Shown here: positions 26,201 through 37,900 of the stretch, piece after piece
How positions within the stretch are numbered: position 1 is the first letter of the stretch
Layout: each line of letters starts with the position of its first letter
Source: Calliopsis andreniformis
Lineage: Eukaryota; Arthropoda; Insecta; Hymenoptera; Andrenidae
Assembly: GCF_051401765.1 (NCBI RefSeq)
Contig: NC_135073.1
Coordinates: 7,812,001-7,876,000, forward strand
Length of the DNA: 64,000 nt
Direction of reading: 5' to 3'
The notes under the pieces: model-generated
The model's input: only the letters and a program-made list of their open reading frames with translations
Databases searched by the model: none
Told to the model about the DNA's origin: nothing
Made by a program: the position numbers and the translations under genes

Positions 26201-29200
26201 TGTTATACAATATTATATTGTATAGATGTCCTTTAATACAATCACATGAAATCATTTTCAGAAGATCTTTCACTTTTTTCTCAATTAGTAGGTAACTATA
26301 TTAATTATTTTTTCTTTGAAATTGGAATTTATTATTTTCATGCTATGAATACTTGAAAGTGCACTATTTATTTGTAAATTTTATTCTATTTTATTTCATA
26401 AACTTTGGAAGTGGTGTCGTTTAGAACAACTTCTAACTGTACTGAAACCTTATTGTTACGATTACTATAACGCATAAAGCGGTAGGGATTGTCACATTTT
26501 CAGGAAACGACGAAATAACCAAACAGCGGTAACAGGAAATTGCCAATTTAAAGTTCGTCCCTTGACGATACTGAAGAAGTATTCGAAGTTTAAAGTGGTT
26601 CAGATTTCTTTTCCATTCATTTCTTTCCATTGTTGATACAGTTTATAAATATGTGTTGTTGATCACTGTTACTGACTAAAATAATTGTAAACATATCACA
26701 GCCACTAGCAAATGGTATAAAATATTTTAGATTACATTCTTAAAAAAAACTACTTTCATAGGCGTTTCAATTCCCTATTAGAATCCCTATTATTAAACTA
26801 AATATTGTGGTTTGTTTGTGTTTCTAGTTAAATCTGTAGAAACAAATTAGTAGCACATTTAAGCAAAGTACTACAAACATAATAATGAGTATAAAACAAT
26901 AAAATACTAAAGAAACAAAAAATATTATTAACTAAATAATATACCTACATTCAAGTAATAAGTATAAATTAAAATATTGTACTATAATAATTAGGTATTA
27001 TTTCATCAAACAACTGCCTACAGTTGCACTTAAATGTTTAACCCAATATTTTGGTAAAAAATATATACAGTGATTTTAAGGAAATTAAAGTAAACCTAAA
27101 AATTAAGTTACAAAACCTTCTCCTAAATTCACAAAACCTTCGAAAATAGAACGTCGTTTTATGAACCTATACTTCCGCCATGTATCCGTGTATCGTTTTG
27201 CGAACATTAGCGCGCATAGCTGCAGATTAATCGATGTCGGACAGAAATGGAAGAAGGATAAGAAGGACGTCACACGAGAGGAAACAAGTTTTTCGAGACC
27301 CAAACGACATTTTAACAAGCTCCTCCGAGCTCCCCTGACATTATGTCTTCAAAATGTTATGTCTTGCATGATGCCCTCAATTTCTTTCAGTGCGCCGACT
27401 GTTAACCGAACAGTCTGAAGAAGAATGCTAAGAAGTATATGCCATAATTCAAACTTAGTTTTCTCGAAAACGAAGCACAATATCAAAAAAGTTTATTCTA
27501 TATTTTCGACTGCTTTTTTTCATGCGAAATCACCTCCTTTCTGCTTGTACCATCAGTTTTGGGACACGTATTATTTGAGATCAAATATAAGAATTACATA
27601 CACTTTAGGTATTATTTTTGTACAGTTCCTAATGTCGTAACCAAACTTGAACTATTGAGTTGCTCAGTCATAGTAAAATACTGCTGTTAAGTTTAGTCTA
27701 GTGTAAGATATAATATATGGGTTCAAATAGAGTTCGATTGGTCTTCTGTACCATATAACACAGAAACTTTCGAGGAAATGAGGCGTGTAAGAATTCAATA
27801 TACTTACAGAGAGACAACTTCAGTTTCAAGGTATTTTGCACGTGATGACAAAGTGCTGTTACGTGTGAACGAATAAATATTTTCAGCTCAAAGTTATTGA
27901 GAACCAGAATCTAGGAACGATGAATCTAGTCGCACAGCTTAAAACTGACTTATCAATAATTAATGACTGTTACGAAAGTAGCTAGGCTTACTAGAATTTG
28001 TAAGTTCTTCTTTCTGAACTTATGGCGAAGTTTACGATTTAATTATTACTCTTGCATGAAATATGAACAGAACACTTTCCTGTTCTTCTTTCATTCCGTA
28101 AAGTTGCTTCAATTTGCTCTTTCGGCAAAAAGAAAGTATAAACTTTATCTATGGTCAAAGTTCCTGGAAGTATATAAATCTGGTAAAAAAATGTGCTACT
28201 TACTTGAAAAAGCTGTAATTAATATACTAATTACAGTATAATATTATTAACTAAAAGGATCTTTAAATATTATTCAGATGTAAATAAGCTCGTACGAGTA
28301 ATTGTTAACGCTAAAATATGAATTATTTTTATTTTGTATCGACACCAAGTAAAATTAAAGAAAACTATAAAGAAACATTACATTCGTGAATTGTGTACTC
28401 CTTTAAGAAACTGTATTCTTTATTTTACTACTTCAGCAGAAAAAGGTCTATAAATATTCATCGAGAAAACTTTTGGTTTTAATCTTCTTGGACACAGATT
28501 TATTGAACTTGAAGGAAAATGGCTTATTTTTCCTTTTAAATTATTTGCTTATTTATTTACCTTTTACATTTTCTATATATCTTACCTTAAAATACCTTTA
28601 CTTCTTTTTACTCTTAATTACCTTCTTCCTATATCTTCCAATTATAAATGTAACAGGATTCCTAATTTCCTTCTTGACACATTTTATGGCAAATACACAT
28701 CACAATTTATCAAAACTTTGACAATAATTTTCAAATTTTAAAGAAAACTAAACGTACACACACCTGGAACCAACCCCAACACCTGGAACAAAATACCCAA
28801 TCACAATAATTTATGTTCCAAACCTAAAACAAGGAAACAATATTTCAGGATGATAACAGGCCAATTAAATCAAACGTCAATTTCATGTCACCTCCCTAAT
28901 TAGCTCGCGACGCTTTGCAAGCATTCAGACAAGCCATAATGGGAACAAGCATATGCACGCAAAAAGGCGAAGGTAAATCGATAATCCTAATAACGAAAGA
29001 GCAAACGTAATTCCCGCTGAAAGCCCTTCGACACCTCCATCCCCCGCTGCTCTTTTTCCCCCCTCTGTAACCAGCCCTACGCAGCGACGAGAGAGTCGAT
29101 GCAAAAGGCGACGAAGTGAGGCGGGGCGAGGCAGAATCAATCAGCCTTAATTAATCAAGGAGAAAGCAGATGTAATTGATGCGAGATATACCACGCGCGG

Positions 29201-32200
29201 TTCGTTATCTCGCGTAAACTTTTAATTAAAAACGAATGTCTCGAGAACAATGGCGATGCCGCGGACAAATCGGGGTCCCGTGAAACCTGGAAAACCATCT
29301 GCCCAAACTTTCGAAAGCCCTTCGTGCCTGGCCAAATTCGCGGCTGGCATGAGTATTTAAAAGTAGGAGCAGTCGGATGAGCGAACGAGTTTGCAGTGGT
29401 CTATAGTCTATAACGATGGGGACTCGAGAACTGAGTAACGATATCGTCTCGTTGTAGACACAACAGGACACGAGACGATTGTTTGATATCATGCTCATCC
29501 TTTTTATTTTGCGACGCGTTTCATGGCGACCGCGTGTTCCAAGTTGGAGTGATGAATTTGTTTCGAATTTTAAACAATGCAGTACTTCCTTTTCAGTAAG
29601 AAGTTAAATTGTCATTGAACATTTCTTTCCAAAGGACATGGTGTACGATCGGGAAGCCTAACAGTGGGAATTTAACAGCAAATTAATTCTGTATTAATCA
29701 TTGTGCAGTACCTAACAAACTATCATATTCTAAATTTAATTTAATTCATCCTTATTAAATTAAATAGTGTTATAATCATTTTTAACACTAGTTAAAGACT
29801 AGTTAGATAGTTCCCGCAAAAAATTCAGTCAGTATCAAAATTAATATCCTCAAAGTCAAAAATTAAAAATCTTACTTTTCTGGTTATTTACAGAACAGTT
29901 GAATGAATTGAAACCCCTTTTAATAGCATACACATTTCAGGTAATGTAAGCTAGTTCATTAGTAACTGCATATAATTATAGAAATTCGCCTAGATTGTAT
30001 TATGATGTGTGAATGGGGATTATAAGCACAACTCACTGAAATCCGCTTATTATCGACTTCTAATTATAGCCGATTCATTCATTAAAACTCGACTGTTCGA
30101 ATTCCCTTAGAGTATTAATACGGTTAAAAATAGATCAACGCTGTTTTTGTTATATGCACACAATAATACACGATGCTAGTTAAAGGAATGTTTACAATTT
30201 AAGCAATAATAAAATTGTTATAATATTACAAGGAGAAAATGTATCCTTCGTTCATTACGAGACAGAGTTAGAAAATTCTTCGAAATAAACTAGCTATACA
30301 GATACAACGAATAAAATCTAGAACTGAAATTATTTTGTGTATATAAATAAATATTGATGTTATAAGAACGCTTGAGACAGTCGCAGAAATAAGAAGCGTG
30401 AAACGTAAAATTAGTCTCGTCCTCTCCCAACGAGCACTTAAAGCGCCTTTAGAAAGAGGGAAGAGATTAGATTCAAGCGGGTCGGATTAACTGAAATCAT
30501 GGTTAACGACGAGCAACAGTCCATTGTTGAAGTTCAACAGTTCCATCTACACCATTGATGAGGATTTGGATTCGTTTCACAGATTCCTTGAGAGAACAGA
30601 AACTCAGTTGCATAGTGAACGATCTGTTAGAAAGTAAATAGAGTAAATACCATACTATTCTCTAAAGGACTCAATTGATGAAATCTGTTATTTACGTTAC
30701 AGTTGTAGAATCATGATTACTTTTGTTTCTTCTGATATTTGCGTAGACTTTGCAACTCAATGAATAATTTACTGTGACTAAGAAACGCCGTAAAGTCTCT
30801 TTTGGAGATTGATAATTATAAAGTCTTATAAAGTTCTCACGAAAGTCATGAAGATAAATGTTTCTGAAAATCATAGCATTTACCTATCTATTTCAAAATA
30901 TCTAGGTACTAACTTCCATCTTATGAGTGTAACAAAAATACTAATCAATCATTTGCATAAGTACGAAGTTATAAATTTCAGAGTCAAACATGTACCTCAC
31001 GAAATACTGAAAGCAATACTACAACTAGTAGTATAAGTAGAAAGGTGATTCTATGTACATGAAAAACAAAGTGTCAAATATAGACTAAAATTTGTGGATG
31101 CCCCATATCGTTTTCGAAAATATTAAGTTTAAATTTTAACCAGGTACGAATGTACGGAATTAGAATTTCATGTATTTGAGAGGAACATGGGCCAAGAATA
31201 TTCACAGTCTGGCTATTGGTTGACTCTATCTACTCTATTTCTATCGTCCAATATTTCTCAAATAACTGTACAGAGTGATTGGCCACAGATGAAGGAATTC
31301 TACAAGCCAAAATGAAACAAAAATGAAGAGTAAGAAATTACGTTTAATCTTTCATTTGTTAATTACAAACGTGTAAAGAAAAAACATTTAAACACTTATA
31401 ACTAATACATAGGCAGCTCCATCGTAATGTCATTATGTTCTGTTAAATTGCATACTTGGGGCATGAAACGTGATTTTTCACGAAATTTACTTAAATCTAA
31501 CAACATTACATTTTCCTGCACAAAGATTGAAAAACCCTCACACAGAAATTTAATGCTTACTTTCCTGCATAATTGCCTATTTTAGTCAGGAAAAATAATT
31601 CCAGGGTATAATCGTACATTCTGAATAGACTTACGCTTCGCTACACTTTCTCCTCGAAAATGAAGTATATTACCAACAAATTAAAGAGCTCATAATAAAA
31701 ACGACCCTTGCTAACTTTTTCTTTTTCTAGGAGAGTAAAAAGAATACTTTAGTATCCTAAACTCTTATTCACGTGATTCATATTCTCTTCAACAAAATAT
31801 TAATCATAGTACACAAATTACATTTTTTATTAAAGCTCCCATTCCAACCACTAGAATGTGTTCTTATTAAAAAATCGTAAACACTGACAAGGGCTGTTTT
31901 TGTTACGAACTCTTTAATATTATTCGCTATTCCCAAGTTACTTTCCACGTAGGATCACTACTATTATATTACCTTACGTAACACAGCAATATTTCTAAAG
32001 TCAATCGCAGACTGAAATGCCGCATCGCTCAAAATCCTATTATACCCAAAGCACCCACGTCAGATATCCTCCAATATTCGAAGAGCGTCTGTGTACCAGT
32101 CAAATGCTTATTAAATTATTCCACCAGGCGATCCCCAGAGAAATAACCATAAACGTCTGTAACTGTTGCAGAAGATGGACGGGAACAAGGACGGTGTGGT

Positions 32201-32282
32201 GACGCTGTCCGAATTCTTAGAAGCCTGCCGCGCGGACCCTGACATCTCGACGAGCATGGCGGCCCTGGACACGGCCTTCTGA
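11244..32282 (+). CDS. KChIP: Kv channel-interacting protein, 3' exons (EF-hand calcium sensor)
   Basis: Exons are 11244-11317, 20463-20675 and 32172-32282 (TGA at 32280-32282), all with GT-AG borders and consistent phases. The first starts in mid-codon, so upstream exons lie off the window. The translated 131-residue C-terminal part closely follows the insect KChIP (Drosophila CG5890) pattern as I know it: [39 protein letters not shown], and a C-terminal EACRADPD. Three EF-hand loops are visible: [12 protein letters not shown] (EF2, with Asp at position 12 as in KChIPs), [12 protein letters not shown] (EF3) and [12 protein letters not shown] (EF4). Both EF3 and EF4 keep the ligands at positions 1, 3, 5, 9 and 12. 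The degenerate EF1 and the variable N-terminus are missing. Known role of the family: cytosolic Ca2+ sensors that bind Kv4/Shal A-type K+ channel N-termini and tune gating and surface expression. Gene identity is near certain; the paralogue name is not. Confidence 0.93.
14675..14895. repeat. Short element with AATTTTTTGATAGT inverted ends
   Basis: AATTTTTTGATAGTACGC at about 14679 is answered by the inverted ACTATCAAAAAATTTGG at about 14875. The interior carries a motif (14776-14812, minus strand: TTCACAGTCTG, then GACTCTATCTACT) that recurs at 31201-31233. This suggests a small non-autonomous repeat, probably decayed. Confidence 0.4.
16130..16558. mobile_element. Foldback element, arms of about 120 bp
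   Basis: The segment 16132-16255 (from TTATTCATGGCACAAATTG to GGAAAATGTACTTGAAAAT) is an inverted, diverged copy of 16434-16557. In reverse the latter reads TTCATGGTACAAATTGAG, then TTTCGTTTTCAAG. The outer right end reads as TGTAGGGTGTTCC on the minus strand, like many insect MITE termini. The central spacer of about 180 bp has no frame. Confidence 0.65.
17657..17960 (+). mobile_element. Transposon terminus with CAGGGTGTTC end
   Basis: TATACAGGGTGTTCTAGAT at 17659 is a typical insect MITE/DNA-transposon end. It is followed by GGGATGATTCTGTAGGAAG and AAAAAGGGTTACACCCC, a sub-terminal pattern common in such repeats. I cannot find the matching right end, so this may be a solitary or truncated terminus. 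Confidence 0.4.
18102..18268. mobile_element. Compact foldback element (hairpin arms of about 70 bp)
   Basis: The left arm (AAGTTGTTATTTAAAGTACG, GTCTAAAAGTTGCG, GTGTCTGACGCGTTGACTTA, CTACTGCC) is inverted in the right arm ending near 18268. The loop is only about 25 bases, so the single strand can form a long hairpin. The arm order GTCTAAA-TTCG / GTGTCTGAC / ACTTATTCTACTG is shared with elements at 25796-26121 and 55258-55603. Confidence 0.7.
20959..21281. mobile_element. Foldback MITE, arms of about 145 bp
   Basis: The left end (ACATGGTGTCCCAGTAAAAA, TTGCCACCTTGATTATC) is matched by the inverted right end (TATACAGGGTGCTCCAATAG, TACCATCTTGATTATC). Arms stay alignable through TTTTTTAAATAAAAA, TTTGATATTAAAGGGGTCAT and GTCCATGTCCACTTCTT, leaving only a short centre. 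No coding capacity is visible. High arm similarity suggests a fairly recent insertion into the intron. Confidence 0.8.
23985..24745. mobile_element. Nested repeat cluster with TGTTTCCAAACAT ends
   Basis: GGTGTTTCCAAACATATAAG at about 23998 is an inverted copy of TGTTTGGAAACACCCTGTA ending at 24533. Inside the termini, TCTATTCTCCA and the ATTGTCTATGTAT block recur near 24322-24360, 24470-24533 and 24665-24742. The last copy is a second right end (ATTTGGAAACACCCTGCAT). Between the two right ends sits the truncated Tc1-like MITE 24530-24654. This looks like one foldback element with a duplicated end and an inserted or captured fragment. Confidence 0.55.
24530..24654 (-). mobile_element. Truncated copy of the 10.3-kb Tc1-like MITE
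   Basis: TAGGATTTACAAATACC through TTTAATATCAGTTGTATAAA and GTGAAAGTGTCCAAATA to ATGGTAGTGTA parallels 10671-10785 in the same order. Only this terminal third is present; the other end is missing. Confidence 0.65.
25796..26121. mobile_element. Foldback element, family member 2
   Basis: The ends are inverted: ACAAAGTGTTCGACAACAGG at the left and, reversed, AGGCTGTTTGACAACAAAC at the right. Both are followed by TGATTCTACA and a (A)GAATGAAAATG / ACGAAAATG segment. The centre has ATGTCTAAAGTTCGC, GTGTCTGAC and TTCTACTACTGG, the arrangement seen at 18102-18268 and 55258-55603. No coding frame. Confidence 0.65.
31033..31330. repeat. Possible repeat sharing a motif with 14.8 kb
   Basis: TTCACAGTCTGGCTATTGG and GACTCTATCTACT (31201-31233) match the minus strand of 14776-14812, with a small indel. 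Flanking TGATTCTATG and AGAATTCC segments hint at decayed inverted ends, but boundaries are unclear. Confidence 0.3.
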
Positions 32283-34800
32283 CACTCGGCGCGGCCGCGG
32301 TACACACCATGGACCTGAAAGGATTCGTCGATTCAGGAATAGATCGCTCAACGTTGTACCTTACCTGTTGGACCAGAGGAACGAGGTTCCTCGAGGTGTA
32401 TCACGAGGATCTCGCGCGACAGGGTGGGACTCGCGGATTCTATCCAGGCGCCTCGACGCGCCTCCACAGGGGACGAGCGTGGATCCCCTTTGCCATTTAG
32501 ATTCTCGATGGCGTTAATGACGATATTCCTTCCATCGAGGAGCGTTTAACGTCGAACGCGGTTCCCCCCTTTAAATCAAAGATCGCATGAAAAATGGTCG
32601 TGGAAAATAGAGATTGTCCTCTCGAGAGTTTCTAGTCGTAGTTTCAGACATGCGTATATCGCTAGGCGAGAGAGGAAGTAGAAGAGGGGAGTCACAAAAG
32701 AGCAAAAAAAAAAATGATAAAAAGATGATATTTCGTAATTGTTTAGGTAGTACGGAAATTGTTACGGACTGTTTCCAGTAGTTCGTTTTTAAGGAACGCG
32801 CGCTACAAACGATGAACGAACATGCAGATTTAGAGAGCTGCTGATAGAGACATTCCCCGACGACGGCGGGGTTAATGGCACACTTACTTTAATACGTGGA
32901 GATGTTGGTATTTAATGTAAGAAATAAGCGATCGTATTCGTGTATCACGGGGTGGTTGAAGGGAAAGAAAGAAGTGGGAGTATATTTGCGGTATAGCTTG
33001 TTAGAGTTTTCAGATACTAAAGAGAAAAATATGCCACTGAGACTTGATGTAAATTGTACTCGGCATTGTTTGTGCCAAAAGGTAGTAATAGGGAGGAAAC
33101 GAGGTGCACAAGCGTTTGAACATAGTATTTCTGTAAAAGTACTGATTGAGCTTAGCTTTACGCAATTACTTTTGTCTTTTTTTTTTTCCTACTGACGGTA
33201 ACAGTATTCGAACAAAGCTTTTTTTTATACTAACAAACACGCGTGTGTAGAATCGTAACGCCGATCCTTGAACGCTTATACAACAATAATGACGTAGCCT
33301 AGTTTTGTACAGCAACTAGACTTTCTACGCGGCTATTATTTGCTAAAACGTAGCGTTTACATTAACATTTAATTGAGGCTGTCGATCGGAACGAAAATGG
33401 ACTTTGTATCGAGACACAAGCGAGGCAGTCATTTCTATTCATTCGCAACAGTGAAGTTGCTTTCTTTCTTTTCTTTTATTTTTCATGCCACCGTTATGGC
33501 CAGAGCCAGCAGCGAGCTTGCCTCAATCGTGCGCGCATGCTAGGGGAAAATTCAATTCCCTCGATTCAAATTTAATTCCATCCGCGAACACTTGTCCCTG
33601 CGATCACGAGCAACAGAAGAAAACGGTTCAGGATCTCATTATTCAGTGATTTCGAGGCGATCGTGGATTAGCGTTGAATCTTTAGTTGAGGCTTTAGCGA
33701 GCGGAGATAGGTCGCGTATTCGAAGGCTCTTTTTGAGCGAAGCAGGTTAAAACGGGTAGCAGTAATTCACGTACGATTTTTAATGATAATAACGCGTGAT
33801 TCGGCTCGTTTAACGCTTTACGAGAGCCAGAGGAATATGCCATGCGGCGATTTCGTCGAAAATTTGTGTTTAATTGGATGTAAGAATGATACAAATTAGT
33901 AGATAGAAATCCAACGCGTGGAATTATATATGTGAATATAAAATTTAAAAACTATCTAAATTTGACTTATATAAGATATAGTAATGCCTTGAAATCAGCC
34001 CACGTATCAAGGCTAACAATGCAATTCTTTCGAGATCTGCCATTTCATTACAGTGTCAAAAAAAATCAGCCTTATGCACCAAATAAACAAAATTAAATTG
34101 AACATTGAAGAAATCTCGAATACTTAAAAATACTACAAATAAAAACCAGTTCCCTGATGAATATTTAACAAGATATTGAAGACTTCCATTTTTCATTAAT
34201 GAATGACCTAAAACCACACAAGGTAACTTGCCCCAAACTTTAGCTAAGGGACTAATTTCAAGGCACCGATGAACCAAGATTGAACACCTCAGCTCGCAGT
34301 AAAGCGTTGAACGCGCAACAGTTGTTAGAAAAGAAACGATCAGCAGAACGTACGAAGAAAAAATAATGAAATAGTGTGAAACGTAGAGTATATATCGTAA
34401 ATCCCGCTAGAACAGCTGGCCATGTTAAGCGGGACTCATTGTTTCTAGTACGTAAGCGAAGTAGATTAAGCAACATAATAAAAGTATTTATTTTTGTGAC
34501 AGGTAAGTGAAATTATTAATCGTGGTAAGATATTAGCTCGTAAAGACTGCGTGCTGCTAAAGAGAGAGAAAAGGGGACGAGCGGCGCGGACAAACGAAGA
34601 CGAAGAGAAGAGAACCAATTGATTGAATGAGGAAGAAATACGCGGTATGGGTCTGTTGATTTTCCATTCGAATGATCTCTGATCAGGAACCCACACGATG
34701 CTGAATTTTATTGTAACTATAACCTGTGGAAGAGATATAGTGTACCCCGTGAACTTCAGCATGAAAACAACAAACGTCGAAAGTTGGGATAAGTGACTTT
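32283..34800 (+). other. KChIP 3' UTR (extent unknown)
   Basis: The sequence after the TGA stays CpG-rich to about 33860, consistent with transcribed UTR. The first canonical AATAAA I see is at 34082-34087 and the next at 34477-34482, so a 3' UTR of about 1.8-2.2 kb is a reasonable guess. Many further AATAAA motifs occur later (for example near 37416, 40630 and 43850), so a longer neural isoform is possible. No coding frame of substance. Confidence 0.45.
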
Positions 34801-34922
34801 GTCAACGGTCGTTGTCAGTGCAGAAAGCACTGGTTCCCGTCAGATCACCGAAGTTAAGTTGCACTGGACACGGTTGGTGGTTAGATAAATGACTGTCCAA
34901 GATCTGTCGTGTACTGTTGGCA
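34801..34922 (+). ncRNA. 5S rRNA-like sequence (pseudogene or 5S-derived SINE head)
   Basis: A segment of about 121 nt aligns end to end with eukaryotic 5S rRNA: GTCAACGG start, TGGTTCCCGTC, the very conserved GATCACCGAAGTTAAG, ACACGGTTGGTGGTTAGAT, and CTGTTGGC end. The first and last eight bases pair completely (helix I, with G-U pairs). CAGTGCA and TGCACTG occupy the two strands of helix II and pair perfectly although both differ from typical insect 5S. The internal promoter region (TTAGATAAATGAC against the usual TGGATGGGTGAC) is diverged. No canonical upstream TATA is obvious. Most likely a diverged 5S copy or the head of a 5S-headed SINE; a functional 5S gene is less likely. Confidence 0.7.
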
Positions 34923-34935
34923 AATTGGTGGTTTG

Positions 34936-34996
34936 AAGTCTGCCCAAAACTAAGTCTTTGGTTTGATGTGGTGGGATGGAGACTTAGGACAGACTT
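34936..34996 (+). repeat. Stem-loop downstream of the 5S-like segment
   Basis: AAGTCTG and CTAAGTCT (34936-34942, 34950-34957) pair with AGACTTAG and CAGACTT (34980-34987, 34990-34996), with a small internal loop. The first TTTT after the 5S-like head is at 35053-35056, so an RNA polymerase III transcript from 34801 would be about 250 nt and contain this hairpin. That matches a SINE-like head-body layout, which is inference. Confidence 0.5.
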
Positions 34997-37900
34997 TGCA
35001 CTGGCAAATTCGAGAACTGTATGTATATTCTGTTCTAGTTTCTAAGAACTGATTTTATAAATGATTTTAACTGTCCAGCAGGTAACAAGAAATGGTTAGA
35101 CATCCTCTAATGAAGTATTTTTTAGAGTTAAAATGGTACTAAATGTTTGGATATTATCGTGCAATACATATACGTGGAAAAATAGGTCGAGGCGACATAC
35201 ATTGCCTGCTGGCTAGATAGTGAGAATCGACATTCAGAAAATTTACGGGTGTAACGATTCAATAAATTTTCCAAGTTTGGTTTATATTTTCACTCCCATA
35301 ACTTACTTGATAAATATTAATATCAAGTGGGAGAACTCAACGTAAAAAATAGTAGCGACAGCGAAGTCGTAGAAAAAACTGATGAATCTTTTAAAGAAAC
35401 CAGAGGTACAAAGATAAATGATAACACTATAAAAAATTAAATCGTTACGAATATTGTAGGCCTCACTATCAAAACTAAATACTTCGATTCTAATTCAAAT
35501 TCCATTATCCCCATCGAATATAAAAATGATCACAAATCACTATATCTCTTCCACCGATTACACTGATGTTTCCACATTAAGTGGACCAAGGTGTCCGCGA
35601 CGTGCGATGGCGATTCTCGAACGAAATGTATTCAATCATTTTCCATCACTGCCTACTTCCGATTAACTGTACATAAGATGGGTGCGCATGAAGAAAAGAA
35701 AATCGCAATGTACCGAACATTCGAGTAGAATATGGCATCGTTTAGACAAAAAAAGAATAGAAGAAGGAATACAACGTAGACTGAAACGTAGAATTATTCC
35801 AGAAGGCACTTGTTTCAACTTTTCTTTTCCAAATTCTCCATCAAACGTTACGCAATAGCGGCTTCCTTCGATCATATTCTTCTTCAGTTCTTTGAGTAAC
35901 CTAGCGTAAAAGTCATCCTCACACACAGGACACAGAGCTAGATAAGAAATAAGATCGAGATGAAAGGGTAAAAGCGCGGTAATAGACGTAGGCACGAGGG
36001 AGAAACACCGGAATAGAGACTTCTCCGATTTTTAGCAGCGCCTACACTTAGGATACATAAGATTTACGTGTAAAATCGAGGCGAACGGTTGCCTCGTGTC
36101 AACTCGATCACTACCACATGTCTTTGAAGTTACTGATGTAAGTATAGAGAAAGACAAAGGAACGGGGTGTGTAATCGTGTTATCCTAGATATTTTCAACC
36201 TCGATCGAGAACGTTAGATACCTTAGATGTCAGAGAAGAAACGTTAAGATATTTCTCGTACCCTCGATTGGTCGAACGGTAATCTAAAACAGTAGATCTA
36301 ACATGGCGTCGATAGGCTTCGCTTTTTCGTTAAGGAAGAGAACGTAGGAGGGAGTTTATTATTTTTTTAAAACGAGATTAGACTAATCGAAATTTCTTTC
36401 GAAACCTAAGCTGTTAGTTCAGCGAAGAAACAAGGCGACTTCAGAACGTCTGGCGTTCTCTGAACACAGTCCTATTATAGATTAGTTCTATCCTACATTT
36501 AGTCAACGCATACACAGTACTGTACACAGACACATTGACATCGACACAGTCTTGTGTTAATTATATAGAGTGTTTAAGGCCTTGCGTCTGTAAGATCTCG
36601 TATCTATGATGAAATAGAAATCTTCGCGGATCGATAATTTTACATTATAGTCTGTTGTTAAAAAAGACAGTTACATATTGGACATGTCTTTTTCAGAACG
36701 TTTTGGAAAGGACAACATGTATGACGGAGATTAGGAAGAATTGAAACGAAGAGACAGTCGCGTTGATCTGACTGGCAAGGGTTCAAGTGTAACTTAACAT
36801 TCGAATTATACAAGTTGAACACGTACAGGTACACATACACGAATTTTACTTTCTCAAAGCATACTTAGCAGAGTATTTTTCTGATATTTTTCCTAAGGAC
36901 CAGGACTCGTATTTTCTAACGGTAAGACGCGATCAAGGGAAAATATCGACGGCGTTTCTCTTAAGTTTATCAGGTGTAGACAATAAGAACAGGTTAGCGA
37001 CTTGTATGTCACTATCAAATGTGCGGGGATCGTTTGTATACGTGCCACTCGCGCGACACGATTTTCATTTTCTAATGGTTCAGGAAGATAGACGAAAGTA
37101 GGTTCACGCTAACGCGACTAATGAAACGAAAACAGCGCCGACTTTTGTGCAGTTCGAGAGTTTCTTCGAACTCTGCAAATGTTCTTGAAAAATATTCGAA
37201 ATGGCTCGCTACATATTTCACGGAATGTCTATTCAACGATCTTAGGTACTTTGGAATCGTTTGCTCAAAATGAACGTGAATGGATATCTCGAACGTTTGG
37301 GAACTGCTTTGAGATAAGGCTGGGACTATTTTTCACTGTTAGTGCGAGATATAGGAATATTAACATAAGTGATCTTTATTTTCTTGAATATTATATCCCG
37401 CGGTTCTTAAACTAGAAATAAAAGCTCACTTTTGGAATGTATAATACAGTCAAGTAATAAGGGTTGAAGACCTAATTTCTAAATCCATAGATTACAATTT
37501 CTCTTGATAAAGATGACAGAACTGTTTTAAAAGGATGAACAGCCTATTTAATGATTGCTTTAACATAACGTATAATATAATTAAAATTAACAAGCTTGGA
37601 TTAAATTATAGATAGGTCGAGAGAAGTGTGATAGTTATACGTGAAGAGGGGGTGAAAAAATTTGATTAAGGGAGAAAAGTTTGAAAAATAATGATATTCA
37701 ACATAGTCGAATATTGAAGTATTGATGAAGTTCAGGCATTTAATAAGGATGATGAATCATATTCAAGTTTATTTGTACGTATCCCTAAAAAGAAGGATTT
37801 GCTCATTGAATTTTTATAACTAGTGTTTCTTCCCACATAAGTATGAAAAATCTTCTGATAACAATCAATATACAAACATACATTGCTTTACATTTCAGTA

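Larger units (their letters stand above)
20676..32171 (+). other. KChIP intron (11.5 kb)
   Basis: Begins GTATGA and ends TGTAACTGTTGCAG. It holds foldback elements at 20959-21281 and 25796-26121, a nested repeat cluster at 23985-24745, a T15 run at 23295-23309, and CpG-rich islands near 22840-23130, 24960-25500, 28880-29560 and 30380-30560. The 28880-29560 block combines many AATTAAT/TTAATTA cores with high CpG and is the strongest enhancer-like candidate. No internal exon was recognised. Confidence 0.6.
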
